From: Candidatus Ferrigenium bremense
GTDB taxonomy: Bacteria > Pseudomonadota > Gammaproteobacteria > Burkholderiales > Gallionellaceae
Direction: 5' to 3'
Assembly: GCA_019449635.1 (NCBI GenBank)
Contig: JAGRPI010000023.1
Span: 124,001 to 188,000 of the forward strand
Length of the DNA stretch: 64,000 nucleotides
Shown in pieces: positions 33,955-42,966 of this stretch. The notes beneath the pieces are model-generated. The model was not told the DNA's origin and ran no database searches. It saw nothing but the letters and a program-made list of their open reading frames with translations. Numbering within the stretch: position 1 is the stretch's first letter; the number at the start of each line of letters is the position of its first letter. A program made the position numbers and the translations under genes.

Positions 33955-36900
33955 ATGGCGGGCACCAAAAAATCCGATCACGCCACACCGGCCGACCCGA
34001 GACCCGGCCTGCATAACGCGCTGGCCGGGATCGGCGCGCAACTGGAGCAATACCTGGTCGCGCCCGGCAGCAACGCGGCCGCCCTGGACGCGGCAAGCAA
34101 CGAACTGCGCCGTCTGCTCGATACCCTGAAAACCGCCCATCTGCATGGTGTGGCCGCATTCTGCACCGAACTGGAAACCGTTCTGTCCGAGCTGTCATCC
34201 CAGCCGGACATGTTCTCCGAACTGCATCGCGATGTCCTGCGGCAGACCCTCCTCGGCCTGACGCGCTATTTCGACGCGCTGGCCAACGGCGCGGATGACG
34301 CCGCGCTGCGCCTGTTCCCCGAATACCAGGCACTGCAACAGTTGCGCGGCCTGGAAATATCGTTCGAACTGGACCTGTTCCATCCCGACCTGGATGTGCA
34401 GTTGCCGCAGCAGGTATTGAACGTGGCCCCGGAAGGCGATGCCCCGCATCGGCTGAAGGCGTTGCGCAACCAATACCAGCAGGGGCTGTTGCATTGGCTG
34501 CGGCAGGATGATGTGCCTGCCGCATTGCAGACTATGCAGCAGGCCTCGAACGGTCTGTTGCACTGCGTGCCGCGGGACAGCAGCCGAGCGTTCTGGTGGG
34601 TCGCCTGCGGGTTGCTCGAATGCCTGCGGCTGGACCGGATGGATGCGAAACCGGACCTCAACCGCTTGCTGGGGCGCATAGACCAACAGATGCGTGCGAC
34701 GGCAGAAGGTCAAGCCGGGGAGGCGCGGCCGCTGCTGAACGAGATGCTTTACCTGATCGGGCACGGTCACGCCGCGAGCGATCTGCTGGAAGAGATCCGG
34801 CAGATCTATATGCTGGATTTTTACCTGCCCGGGCTTGCCGCAATGCCGCCCGACGAAGCGGCGCGGATCCTCGAGGCAATGCACGATCAACTGAAGGCCG
34901 CCGAAGAAAGCTGGGAACGGTGCGCGCAGGGGAACCAGGCGGCATGCGAAAAATTCATCGGGCATGCCGGGCAACTCGCAGCGCAGGGCAAGAGACTCGG
35001 CCGCAATGCCCTACAGTACCTGACCGGGCAGATACATGCGCTGTCGAAATTAGCGAACGTGCCCGACCATGCGCAGCTGGCCGCCTTGGACATGGCGATG
35101 GCGTTGCTGCTGCTGGGCAGAGGCATCCGGCACTACGGCAGCCTGAGCAGCAATTTCCTGAAAGAAGCGCGCATCCTGTCCGGGCGCATCGAGGCGGCGG
35201 CGCAGCGGCAACCCGAGGACACGCAACGGCTGGCCGAACTGGTTCGCCTGCATTGCCAGCTGGAACGGGGCGACGCGGAGCTCCACCTGTTCAATGAAAT
35301 GCTGGCGAACCTCCATTATCTCGAGCAGGAGCTCAGCGCCTTTTTCAGCGACCCGGCCAAGCGCAACGAGTTGGGCGAACTGCTGCGCCTGTCCGGCCAG
35401 ATACAGGGCGGCCTGCACATCGCATCCCTGGAACAGGCGGCAAAGTTGCTGGCGGCCATTCAGGGCAGCATCCGCCGTTTCGCACAGGGCGACGAGGTAC
35501 CGGAAGAAGCGGAAAGCCTTGCCCTGTCGGATGCGCTGAAGGCGCTGGAAAATTATCTGCGGCATCTGGCTGACCGCCAGTCAGACGACGCCTCCACATT
35601 GCAGGCGGCATTGAACGGAATAGCGGGACTGCGGCAAGTTCCCGCAGCGGCGGACGTCCCGGCCGAACCATCCCGCGCACCGGCCGAAATGCCGCGCCCT
35701 ACAAGCGAAGACCAGGAATTGCTCGATGTCTTCCTGGAAGAGGCGCAGGAAGTGCTGCATACCCTGCGCAACAATCTGGAAGCTTGCCGGCTGCGCTCCG
35801 GGCGCGAACCCCTGGTGACCATCAGGCGCGGTTTTCATACCCTCAAGGGCAGCGGGCGCATGGTCGGCCTGGCCGAGCTGGGCGAAGCCGCATGGAACGT
35901 CGAACGCGCGCTGAACAAGTGGCTGCAAGACAACAAGCCGGCCACCCCGGAACTGCTGGGCTTCATCGCCGAGGCGGAACAGAGATTCACCGGCTGGGTG
36001 GAGGCGCTCAACAGCCAGGGCGGGGTGAGCATCGATGCGGCCGGCCTGGTCGCAGCCGCCCAGCTGATCGAGAACGGCGTCGAGCCGGAGCAGTCGATTG
36101 AAGAGCCTGCCAGGCGCGCGCCGACGCAAGAGAAAGAGACCGCCCCTCCCTCCCTGCCTGAAGAAGTCGCGCAGGAAGAAGTTGCGGCGGTTCATGCACC
36201 CGCACCGCTCGCTGCGCCCGTGCCTGCGGCGAGAGCGGCCGGAGTTGCCGTCGCTGCGGAAAGACCGCGGGGCCGCGATGACATAGACGCGCAACTGCTG
36301 CCGGTATTCCTGGAGGAGGCGGACGATCTGCTCCCGCAGATCGGCGCGCGGCTGCGCGCATGGCGCGAGCAACCGGACGACGAGCTGCAGCCGCAACTGC
36401 TGAACCGGCAGCTGCACACCTTCAAGGGCAGTGCGCGCATCGCGGGTGCGGTGCGCATCGGCGGCATCGCGCACGAGATGGAGGCACTCATATTGTCCGC
36501 CGCCCCGGCGGATACGCGGACGGAATTCTGGGAAGCTCTGGAGAGCGATCTCGACCGCATAGACGGCCTGCTTGAGGAGTTGCGCAGCGGCACGGCCGAT
36601 GCGGAACAACGCGCGACCGAACCTGCGGGTGTCGAGCGCGGCAAGGAACTGCACGCGACGGAAGGCGGCACGGAGCGCGCCATGCTGCGCGTGCGCGCCG
36701 ACGTGTTGGATCAACTGGTCAACGAGGCCGGCGAGATCAGCATGGCACGCTCGCGCATGGAAACCGAGATGCGCGCCTTCAAGGAAGGGCTGCAGGAATT
36801 GACCGGCAGCGTGGCGAGCCTGCGCAAACATTTGCGCGAGCTGGAGATGCAGGCGGAAAGCCGGATGCAGGCGCGCGCCTCACTGAACAGGGACAGCGCG

Positions 36901-38472
36901 GAACAGTTCGACCCGCTCGAATTCGACCGCTTCACCCGTTTGCAGGAATTGACGCGCTTCCTGAACGAGAGCGTGCATGACGTGCAGACCGTGCAGCAGG
37001 CGCTGCTGAAGAACTTCGACGGCGCGACCGGCGCGCTGGCGGCGCAGGCGCGCCTGAACCGCGAGATGCAGCAGAACCTGATGAACGTGCGCATGGTGCC
37101 GTTCGCCAGCATAGCCGAGCGGCTGTATAACGCCGTGCGGCAGACGGCGAAAGAACTGAACAAGCGCGCCAACCTCGAGCTGCTGGGCACGGAACTGGAG
37201 CTGGACCGCAGCGTGCTGGAAAAAATGACCGCGCCCTTCGAACACCTGCTGCGCAATGCGCTGGTGCACGGGCTCGAAAGCGAAGCGCTGCGCGTGCAGG
37301 GCGGCAAGAACCCCATCGGCGAGATCCGCCTGGGCCTGCGCCACGAGGGCAACGAGGTGGTGTTCGAGTTCAGCGATGACGGCGCGGGACTGGATCTTGC
37401 CGCACTGCGCGACAAGGCCATCGCCAAAGGCCTGCTCAAGCCGGACGAAGCGGTTGGCGACGACCGGCTGGCACAACTGATCTTCACGTCAGGCATCTCC
37501 ACCGCGGCCGAAGTGACGGAAATGGCGGGGCGCGGCATCGGCATGGACGTGGTGCACAGCGAGGTCGCCGCGCTGGGCGGACGCATCGAGGTGAGCTCGA
37601 AGAAGGGTCTGGGAACGCGCTTCACCATCCACCTGCCGCTCACGCTGGCGGTCACGCACGTGCTGATGGTGCGCGCCGGCAATGCGACCTATGCGATCCC
37701 GTCCAACATGGTGGAACAGGTGCGCCAGGTGAAGGTGGGGGAACTGGAGCAGAGCTACCGCGACCGCCACATCGATTGGCAGGGCCACCGCTACCCGTTC
37801 CACTACCTGCAGTATCTGCTGGGCGACAGCGGGCGCGCGCCGGAAGAGTTGCGGCACAACCCGCTATTGCTGCTGCGCAGCGGCGATCAGCGCATCGCCC
37901 TGCATGTCGACGGCTTGCTGGGAAACCAAGAAGCGATGGTGAAGAACATCGGTCCGCAACTGGCGCGGTTGCCGTTCATCTCCGGCGCGACCGTGCAGGG
38001 CAATGGGGTGGTGGCGCTGATCCTGAACCCGGTGCAACTGGCGCAGCGCGTTGTCGCAGAGACGCCCCGGGCCGCCGAGGCCGTGCCGGAAAAGTCGCGC
38101 ACCCAACCGCTGGTGATGGTGGTGGACGACTCGCTGACCGTGCGCAAGGTCACCACCCGGCTGCTGACGCGCGCCGGCTACGAGGTCGCCACCGCCAAGG
38201 ACGGCGTGGATGCACTGGAGCAGCTCGGCGAGACCCTGCCGGACGTGATGCTGCTGGACATCGAGATGCCGCGCATGGACGGCTTCGAGCTGACCAGGCA
38301 CCTGCGCCGCGACGCCAGGATGCAACACCTGCCCATCATCATGATCACGTCGCGCGCGGCGGACAAGCACCGCGACCACGCGATGCAGTTGGGCGCGAAC
38401 GCCTACCTCGGCAAACCCTACCAGGAAGACACGCTGCTGCAACAGATCGCCGGATTCATCTCCGCACCGTAG
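33955..38472 (+). CDS. chpA: Hybrid chemosensory histidine kinase ChpA/PilL
   Basis: The 1505-residue protein has a long helical N-terminal region of FimL-like type (to about 550). Two clear Hpt domains follow, with phospho-His in FHTLKGSGRMVG (about 625) and HTFKGSARIAG (about 820). Next are a dimerisation and HATPase module (N-box LLRNALVHGLE, about 1097; GRGIGMDVV), a CheW-like domain (about 1230-1370) and a C-terminal receiver with Asp in MLLDIEMPRMDG. Pseudomonas ChpA has more Hpt-type domains, so this form is shorter. ATG 33955 is preferred over TTG 33949. Confidence 0.92.
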   Translation: MAGTKKSDHATPADPRPGLHNALAGIGAQLEQYLVAPGSNAAALDAASNELRRLLDTLKTAHLHGVAAFCTELETVLSELSSQPDMFSELHRDVLRQTLLGLTRYFDALANGADDAALRLFPEYQALQQLRGLEISFELDLFHPDLDVQLPQQVLNVAPEGDAPHRLKALRNQYQQGLLHWLRQDDVPAALQTMQQASNGLLHCVPRDSSRAFWWVACGLLECLRLDRMDAKPDLNRLLGRIDQQMRATAEGQAGEARPLLNEMLYLIGHGHAASDLLEEIRQIYMLDFYLPGLAAMPPDEAARILEAMHDQLKAAEESWERCAQGNQAACEKFIGHAGQLAAQGKRLGRNALQYLTGQIHALSKLANVPDHAQLAALDMAMALLLLGRGIRHYGSLSSNFLKEARILSGRIEAAAQRQPEDTQRLAELVRLHCQLERGDAELHLFNEMLANLHYLEQELSAFFSDPAKRNELGELLRLSGQIQGGLHIASLEQAAKLLAAIQGSIRRFAQGDEVPEEAESLALSDALKALENYLRHLADRQSDDASTLQAALNGIAGLRQVPAAADVPAEPSRAPAEMPRPTSEDQELLDVFLEEAQEVLHTLRNNLEACRLRSGREPLVTIRRGFHTLKGSGRMVGLAELGEAAWNVERALNKWLQDNKPATPELLGFIAEAEQRFTGWVEALNSQGGVSIDAAGLVAAAQLIENGVEPEQSIEEPARRAPTQEKETAPPSLPEEVAQEEVAAVHAPAPLAAPVPAARAAGVAVAAERPRGRDDIDAQLLPVFLEEADDLLPQIGARLRAWREQPDDELQPQLLNRQLHTFKGSARIAGAVRIGGIAHEMEALILSAAPADTRTEFWEALESDLDRIDGLLEELRSGTADAEQRATEPAGVERGKELHATEGGTERAMLRVRADVLDQLVNEAGEISMARSRMETEMRAFKEGLQELTGSVASLRKHLRELEMQAESRMQARASLNRDSAEQFDPLEFDRFTRLQELTRFLNESVHDVQTVQQALLKNFDGATGALAAQARLNREMQQNLMNVRMVPFASIAERLYNAVRQTAKELNKRANLELLGTELELDRSVLEKMTAPFEHLLRNALVHGLESEALRVQGGKNPIGEIRLGLRHEGNEVVFEFSDDGAGLDLAALRDKAIAKGLLKPDEAVGDDRLAQLIFTSGISTAAEVTEMAGRGIGMDVVHSEVAALGGRIEVSSKKGLGTRFTIHLPLTLAVTHVLMVRAGNATYAIPSNMVEQVRQVKVGELEQSYRDRHIDWQGHRYPFHYLQYLLGDSGRAPEELRHNPLLLLRSGDQRIALHVDGLLGNQEAMVKNIGPQLARLPFISGATVQGNGVVALILNPVQLAQRVVAETPRAAEAVPEKSRTQPLVMVVDDSLTVRKVTTRLLTRAGYEVATAKDGVDALEQLGETLPDVMLLDIEMPRMDGFELTRHLRRDARMQHLPIIMITSRAADKHRDHAMQLGANAYLGKPYQEDTLLQQIAGFISAP

Positions 38473-38544
38473 GCAGGCTAGATGATTTTCAGTTTCGCTT
38501 TATGTTTTTGCATTTCCTGTTTCCTGTTCGCCGGGATTTATGAT

Positions 38545-38586
38545 GGTGCGGGTAGCTGGTTTCATGGGGGCACCCTAACCCGCACC
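38545..38586. other. 9-bp perfect inverted repeat downstream of chpA
   Basis: Arms GGTGCGGGT (38545-38553) and ACCCGCACC (38578-38586) flank a 24-base loop in the 263-base gap between chpA and yhcC. There is no T-tract, so it is not a standard intrinsic terminator. A short open frame over it (38482-38718) has no protein-like features. Confidence 0.4.
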
Positions 38587-38735
38587 TGTTGGATGGTCAA
38601 TATGCCGAAATGCCTGGATATCCGTTTGGCCACCGGTTTTTGGCGCATTGCGCGCGGCCGGGCCGGACGCAATAACCATGCGTCCGTTCCGGTTGAACAA
38701 GCGGGTGGGAAATGCTAGTCTTCCCGCCATAGATT

Positions 38736-39821
38736 ATGGCACTTTCCGATTACATCCTCACCTTCGGCCAACACCTGCTTGAGCAGCACGGCCAACGGAT
38801 CCACAAGATAGCCCTCGACGCCGGTTTCACCTGCCCCAACCGGGACGGCGCAAAGGGTATCGGCGGCTGCACGTTCTGCAACAACAGCTCGTTCAGCCCC
38901 AACGGGCCCGAACAGAAGACACTGGAAACGCAGCTGGACAGCGGGCGGCGCGCCATCACGAAACGCACCGGGGCGAAGAAGTACCTCGCCTATTTCCAGG
39001 CCTACACCAACACCTATGCGGACGTGGCGGAGCTGGATGCCATGTATCGCGAGGCCATGACCCAGCACGACATCGTCGGCCTTTCGGTCGGCACGCGGCC
39101 GGATTGCGTGTCCGGCGAGGTGCTCGACCTGCTCGACGGTTACCGTGCGGAAGGCCGCATCGTGTGGCTGGAGCTCGGCCTGCAATCGGCCTTCGACGAG
39201 ACGCTGCGGCGCGTCAACCGCGGCCACGGCCTGGCGGAATACCGGGAAGTGGCCGTGGAAGCGCGGCGGCGCGGCATCCCCCTGTGCACCCACCTGATCC
39301 TCGGCCTGCCCGGAGAGGACGAGTCGCACTACCACGCCAGCCTCGACACGGTGCTGGACATCGGCGTGGACGGGCTCAAGCTGCACCCGCTGCATGTGGT
39401 GAAGCACACCGTGCTGGCCAACCAGTGGCGGCGCGGCGAATACCAGCCGCTGACGCGCGAGGAATATATCCGCCACGCCTGCGACCTGATCGAGCGCACG
39501 CCGGAGCATATCGTGTACCACCGCGTGACCGGCACCGCCGCAAAGGACATCCTGCTGGCGCCGGAGTGGTGCTCGCAGAAATGGAACATACTCAACGGCA
39601 TCGAGCTGGAACTGGCGCGGCGCGGCCATCGCCAGGGATGCCTGGCCGGGACGCCCCGGGCCCAAGGGGTTGCCGAAAGAACACCCGCAGCGGCACCGCA
39701 GCGTCCCGAATCCACCGTGTCCGCCTACCCCATGATCCCGGTGATCCGTGCGTCCTGTCCTGCATCCGCCGCGCCGGTTCTTGCAGAAGATATCAAGGAG
39801 AAGATACTCAATGCAGCCTGA
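38736..39821 (+). CDS. yhcC: Radical SAM protein of the YhcC family (TIGR01212)
   Basis: This 361-residue radical SAM enzyme has the cluster-binding motif CPNRDGAKGIGGCTFC. It also has the GIVGLSVGTRPDC-like, LGLQSAFDETL and HLILGLPGEDE segments of YhcC. Its reaction is not established. It overlaps ubiU by 11 bases, which links it to the O2-independent ubiquinone pathway genes; the link is suggestive only. Confidence 0.9.
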   Translation: MALSDYILTFGQHLLEQHGQRIHKIALDAGFTCPNRDGAKGIGGCTFCNNSSFSPNGPEQKTLETQLDSGRRAITKRTGAKKYLAYFQAYTNTYADVAELDAMYREAMTQHDIVGLSVGTRPDCVSGEVLDLLDGYRAEGRIVWLELGLQSAFDETLRRVNRGHGLAEYREVAVEARRRGIPLCTHLILGLPGEDESHYHASLDTVLDIGVDGLKLHPLHVVKHTVLANQWRRGEYQPLTREEYIRHACDLIERTPEHIVYHRVTGTAAKDILLAPEWCSQKWNILNGIELELARRGHRQGCLAGTPRAQGVAERTPAAAPQRPESTVSAYPMIPVIRASCPASAAPVLAEDIKEKILNAA

Positions 39822-40821
39822 CAAGATCGAACTGGTGTGCCCGGCGGGCAGCCTGCCGGCGCTGAAGACGGCGATAGACAACGGCGCCGACTGCGTCTAC
39901 ATGGGTTTCCGCGACGACACCAACGCGCGCAACTTCACCGGCCTCAACTTCAGTTTCGACAACGCGAAGGAAGGCGTGCGTTACGCGCATGCGAAGGGCA
40001 GGAAGGTGCTGCTGGCGCTGAACACCTACCCGCAGGCTGACGGCTGGCAGCGCTGGACATCGGCCATCGACAACGCCGCCGAACTGGGCCTGGATGCGGT
40101 GATCCTCGCCGATCCCGGGCTGATGCAGTATGCCGCGAAGACCCATCCCGATCTGCGTCTGCATCTTTCGGTGCAAGGCTCGGCGACCAATCATGAGGCG
40201 ATCAATTTCTACCACGAGATGTTCGGCATCCAGCGCGCCGTGGTGCCGCGCGTGCTGGCGCTGGCGCAGGTCGAGCAGTTGATGGCCGGCACCCAGGTGG
40301 AGATCGAGCTGTTCGGTTTCGGCGGCCTGTGCGTGATGGTGGAAGGGCGCTGCGCGCTGTCCTCCTATGCCACCGGCGACTCCCCGAACACGCGCGGCGT
40401 ATGCTCGCCGCCCAAGGCGGTGCGCTGGCAGGACACGCCCAAGGGGCTGGAATCGCGCCTCAACGGCATCCTCATCGACCGCTACGATGCCGGCGAGAAC
40501 GCAGGTTATCCGACCCTGTGCAAGGGACGCTTCGATGTGGAGGGCGAGACCTACTATGCCATCGAGGAGCCCACCAGCCTCAACACCATGGAGCTGTTGC
40601 CGGAACTGATACGCATGGGCATCGCCGCGATCAAGATCGAGGGGCGCCAGCGCAGTCCCGCCTATGTCGAGCAAGTCACCAAGGTATGGCGCCAGGCCAT
40701 CGACAACTGCCTGCGCGATACCGGGAACTTTGCCGTCAAGCCGTCATGGACGGCGGAACTCGGCAAGGTCTCGGAAGGTCAGCAGCATACGCTTGGCGCC
40801 TACTATCGCCCCTGGAAATAA
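39811..40821 (+). CDS. ubiU: O2-independent ubiquinone hydroxylase subunit UbiU (peptidase U32 family)
   Basis: The 336-residue U32-family protein begins IELVCPAGSLPALKTAIDNG. It has the U32 signature region (FGFGGLCVMVEGRCALSSY) with four cysteines (GLCVMVEGRC, RGVCSP, TLCKG) that suit the [4Fe-4S] cluster known in UbiU. UbiU and UbiV form the complex that hydroxylates ubiquinone precursors without oxygen. The start overlaps the end of yhcC; ubiV follows after three bases. Confidence 0.94.
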   Translation: MQPDKIELVCPAGSLPALKTAIDNGADCVYMGFRDDTNARNFTGLNFSFDNAKEGVRYAHAKGRKVLLALNTYPQADGWQRWTSAIDNAAELGLDAVILADPGLMQYAAKTHPDLRLHLSVQGSATNHEAINFYHEMFGIQRAVVPRVLALAQVEQLMAGTQVEIELFGFGGLCVMVEGRCALSSYATGDSPNTRGVCSPPKAVRWQDTPKGLESRLNGILIDRYDAGENAGYPTLCKGRFDVEGETYYAIEEPTSLNTMELLPELIRMGIAAIKIEGRQRSPAYVEQVTKVWRQAIDNCLRDTGNFAVKPSWTAELGKVSEGQQHTLGAYYRPWK

Positions 40822-40824
40822 ATC

Positions 40825-41727
40825 ATGAAACTGGCTCTGGGCCCCGTCCTCTACTACTGGGATCGCGACACCATGCTCTGGTTCTACGAGGAGATGGCCG
40901 ACGCGCCGGTGGACATCATCTACCTCGGCGAAACGGTCTGTTCGCGCCGCCATCTGCTGCGCCTGCAGGACTACCTGGACATAGCGGAACGCCTTGCCGC
41001 CGCCGGCAAGGAAGTGGTGATCTCGACGCAGACCCTGATCGAATCCGAAAGCGATGTCAAAACGTTGCACAGGATCGCCGACAACGAGAATTTCAAGGTG
41101 GAAGCCAACGACATGGGGGCGGTGCGGCTCTTGGCGAACAAGGTGCCGTTCGTGGCGGGTGCGTTCCTGAACGTCTACAACCCGCAGACCCTCGACCTGC
41201 TCGCCGGGCTGGGCGCGACACGCTGGGTGATGCCGGTGGAAATGTCGCGCGAGGCACTGGTCTCGATCAACGGCAATCGCCAGACAAGCCCGAAAACCGA
41301 GGTGTTCGCCTACGGTCGCCTGCCGCTGGCCTTTTCGGCGCGTTGCTTCACGGCGCGCCACCATAACCTGCAAAAAGACGACTGCCAGTTCAAATGCCTG
41401 GATTACGAGGATGGCCTTGCCCTGAAGACCCGCGAGGGACAGCCCTTCCTGAACCTGAACGGCATCCAGACCCAGTCGGCGCTGGTGCACAACCTGATCG
41501 GCGAGCTGGATACCCTGCAGGACGCAGGAGTCGACGTGGTGCGGGTCAGTCCCCAGGGACACCATACCGGCGAGATACTGCACCTGTTCCGGGAATGCAT
41601 GGAGCAGCGCCTGGCGCCCGCGCAGGCCTTGGCGCAGATCGAAGGCCTGATGCCGGCAGCGTCCTGCAACGGCTATTGGTACGGCAAACCCGGCCTCGAA
41701 TTCATCCGCAGCAACCCGTTAACATGA
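40825..41727 (+). CDS. ubiV: O2-independent ubiquinone hydroxylase subunit UbiV (peptidase U32 family)
   Basis: The 300-residue protein begins MKLALGPVLYYWDRDTMLWFY and contains IYLGETVCSRRHLLR, a SARCFTARHHNLQKDDCQFKC stretch (three cysteines including C-x3-C-like spacing) and a C-terminal NGYWYGKPG. This matches UbiV, which also binds a [4Fe-4S] cluster and pairs with UbiU. It is translationally close to ubiU. Confidence 0.93.
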   Translation: MKLALGPVLYYWDRDTMLWFYEEMADAPVDIIYLGETVCSRRHLLRLQDYLDIAERLAAAGKEVVISTQTLIESESDVKTLHRIADNENFKVEANDMGAVRLLANKVPFVAGAFLNVYNPQTLDLLAGLGATRWVMPVEMSREALVSINGNRQTSPKTEVFAYGRLPLAFSARCFTARHHNLQKDDCQFKCLDYEDGLALKTREGQPFLNLNGIQTQSALVHNLIGELDTLQDAGVDVVRVSPQGHHTGEILHLFRECMEQRLAPAQALAQIEGLMPAASCNGYWYGKPGLEFIRSNPLT

Positions 41728-41749
41728 ACTCGCGCAGCGATTCGTTTGC

Positions 41750-41790
41750 CCCCTCGCCTGTAGGCGGGAGAGGGTTGGGGAGAGGGAAAC
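41750..41790. repeat. Short CCCCTCGCC/GGGAGAGGG palindromic repeat
   Basis: CCCCCTCGCCTGTAGGCGGG followed by AGAGGGTTGGGGAGAGGG is a dispersed-type palindrome in the 138-base gap between ubiV and ubiT. Related repeats are common in proteobacterial genomes. Confidence 0.55.
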
Positions 41791-41865
41791 GGGCATGTCA
41801 GGTTTTATTATCAGGGGCGGCATATTTGCCATGCCCGTGAGCCGCCATCGAACGAGGTGAACAGC

Positions 41866-42330
41866 ATGAGACTTTTTTTGATCCCGCAGCCTGTCGCCAC
41901 CCTGGTTTCAATGCTGCCCCGCTATCCGCACTCGCTGATCTTCACGCGGGCCATCAATCTTGCGCTGGGCGACCAGTTGCGCGATGAAATCTGGCAACCG
42001 CTGCACGGCAAGCAGGTCTGTATCCGCGTCAAGGATGCCGGCCTGACCTTTCACTTCACCGTCGGCACGCATGGCCTGGTCGCCCAGCAGGCGGTCCGCC
42101 AGCCCGACCTGGCGATCAGCGCCAGCGCGCAGGATTTCTTCCTGCTGGCGCTGCGCAAGGAAGACCCGGACACGTTGTTCTTCAGCCGCCGCCTGTTAAT
42201 GGAAGGCGATACCGAACTGGGTCTGCTGGTGAAAAACACGCTGGATGCGATGGAATTACCGCCGCTGGATCTGCGCGCCCTGCTGCCGGCACGGCTGCTC
42301 GGCAAGCTGCGCGCGCGCCTGCAGGCATAA
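41866..42330 (+). CDS. ubiT: O2-independent ubiquinone accessory factor UbiT (SCP2 domain)
   Basis: The 154-residue SCP2-fold protein has the lipid-binding core (VCIRVKDAGLTFHF, DLAISASAQDFFLLALRKEDPDTLFFSRRL). UbiT is thought to bind isoprenoid intermediates and works with UbiU and UbiV. The ATG at 41866 has GAGG nearby; an in-frame GTG at 41857 is less likely. It follows ubiV on the same strand and is convergent with the next gene. Confidence 0.92.
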   Translation: MRLFLIPQPVATLVSMLPRYPHSLIFTRAINLALGDQLRDEIWQPLHGKQVCIRVKDAGLTFHFTVGTHGLVAQQAVRQPDLAISASAQDFFLLALRKEDPDTLFFSRRLLMEGDTELGLLVKNTLDAMELPPLDLRALLPARLLGKLRARLQA

Positions 42331-42342
42331 TTCAAAACAGCT

Positions 42343-42903
42343 TCAACTCTCTAAATAATCCACCAGGATACCGCTGGTCAGGCGCAGGCGCTGGCTGAGC
42401 AGCTGCGCTATCTTGAGCAGCAATTTTGCCGAAAGCGCGGGTTTGTCGCGCATGATCTGCATGAAGTTTTCCTGTGTCAGGACAGCCAGGGTGGACGGCG
42501 CAACGACCACTGCCGTGGCGGAGCGCGGCTCGCCGTCTACGATGGTCATCTCGCCCAGGCTGCGGCCGGGGAATATCGTGGTGACGATCTTGTCCACGCG
42601 CCGATTGTCTTCCTTGTGGATCTCGAGCTTGCCTTCCAGCACGACGCACATGAAATCCCCCCGGTCGCCTTCGCGGAACAGGACTGCGCCGGGAGCGGCG
42701 CGATAGACCTGGATGTAGTTCGACAAGGTCTCGATCTGCGACCATTCGAGATCCTTGAACATTTGCGCGTTCTCGAGCAGGGCCGCGATCCGGTCCGAAG
42801 ACGCCGCGTCTGACTGGGGATGCTGGCGGCGTTCCGGGAATTGCTTGCCGGACTCCAGAAGCTCGAGTGACGCCAGGGATGATTTTCCAGTGTTCAGTGC
42901 CAT
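42343..42903 (-). CDS. Cyclic-nucleotide-binding domain protein without DNA-binding domain
   Basis: The 186-residue protein contains a complete cNMP-binding fold (residues about 45-160: GAVLFREGDRGDFMCVVLEG, GRSLGEMTIVDGEPRSATAVV) followed by a helix (LLLKIAQLLSQRLRLTSGILVDYL). It lacks a helix-turn-helix, so it is not a Crp-type regulator. The phosphate-binding motif here reads SLGEMTIVDGEPRSATA, close to functional binding cassettes. It lies 63 bases downstream of apbC on the same strand. Its role is unknown. Confidence 0.82.
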   Translation of the reverse strand: MALNTGKSSLASLELLESGKQFPERRQHPQSDAASSDRIAALLENAQMFKDLEWSQIETLSNYIQVYRAAPGAVLFREGDRGDFMCVVLEGKLEIHKEDNRRVDKIVTTIFPGRSLGEMTIVDGEPRSATAVVVAPSTLAVLTQENFMQIMRDKPALSAKLLLKIAQLLSQRLRLTSGILVDYLES

Positions 42904-42966
42904 GATGTCCGGGGCGGGTAGCGTAAAGGGCGGCCTGTGTACGGTTCACCGCCCGCGATCTGCCTG

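Noticed and set aside
35581-36831. 416-codon minus-strand frame opposite chpA
   Set aside because: Antisense shadow; composition unlike a real protein.
38482-38718. 78-codon plus-strand frame between chpA and yhcC
   Set aside because: Hydrophobic start but no Shine-Dalgarno, no conserved features, and it spans an inverted repeat.
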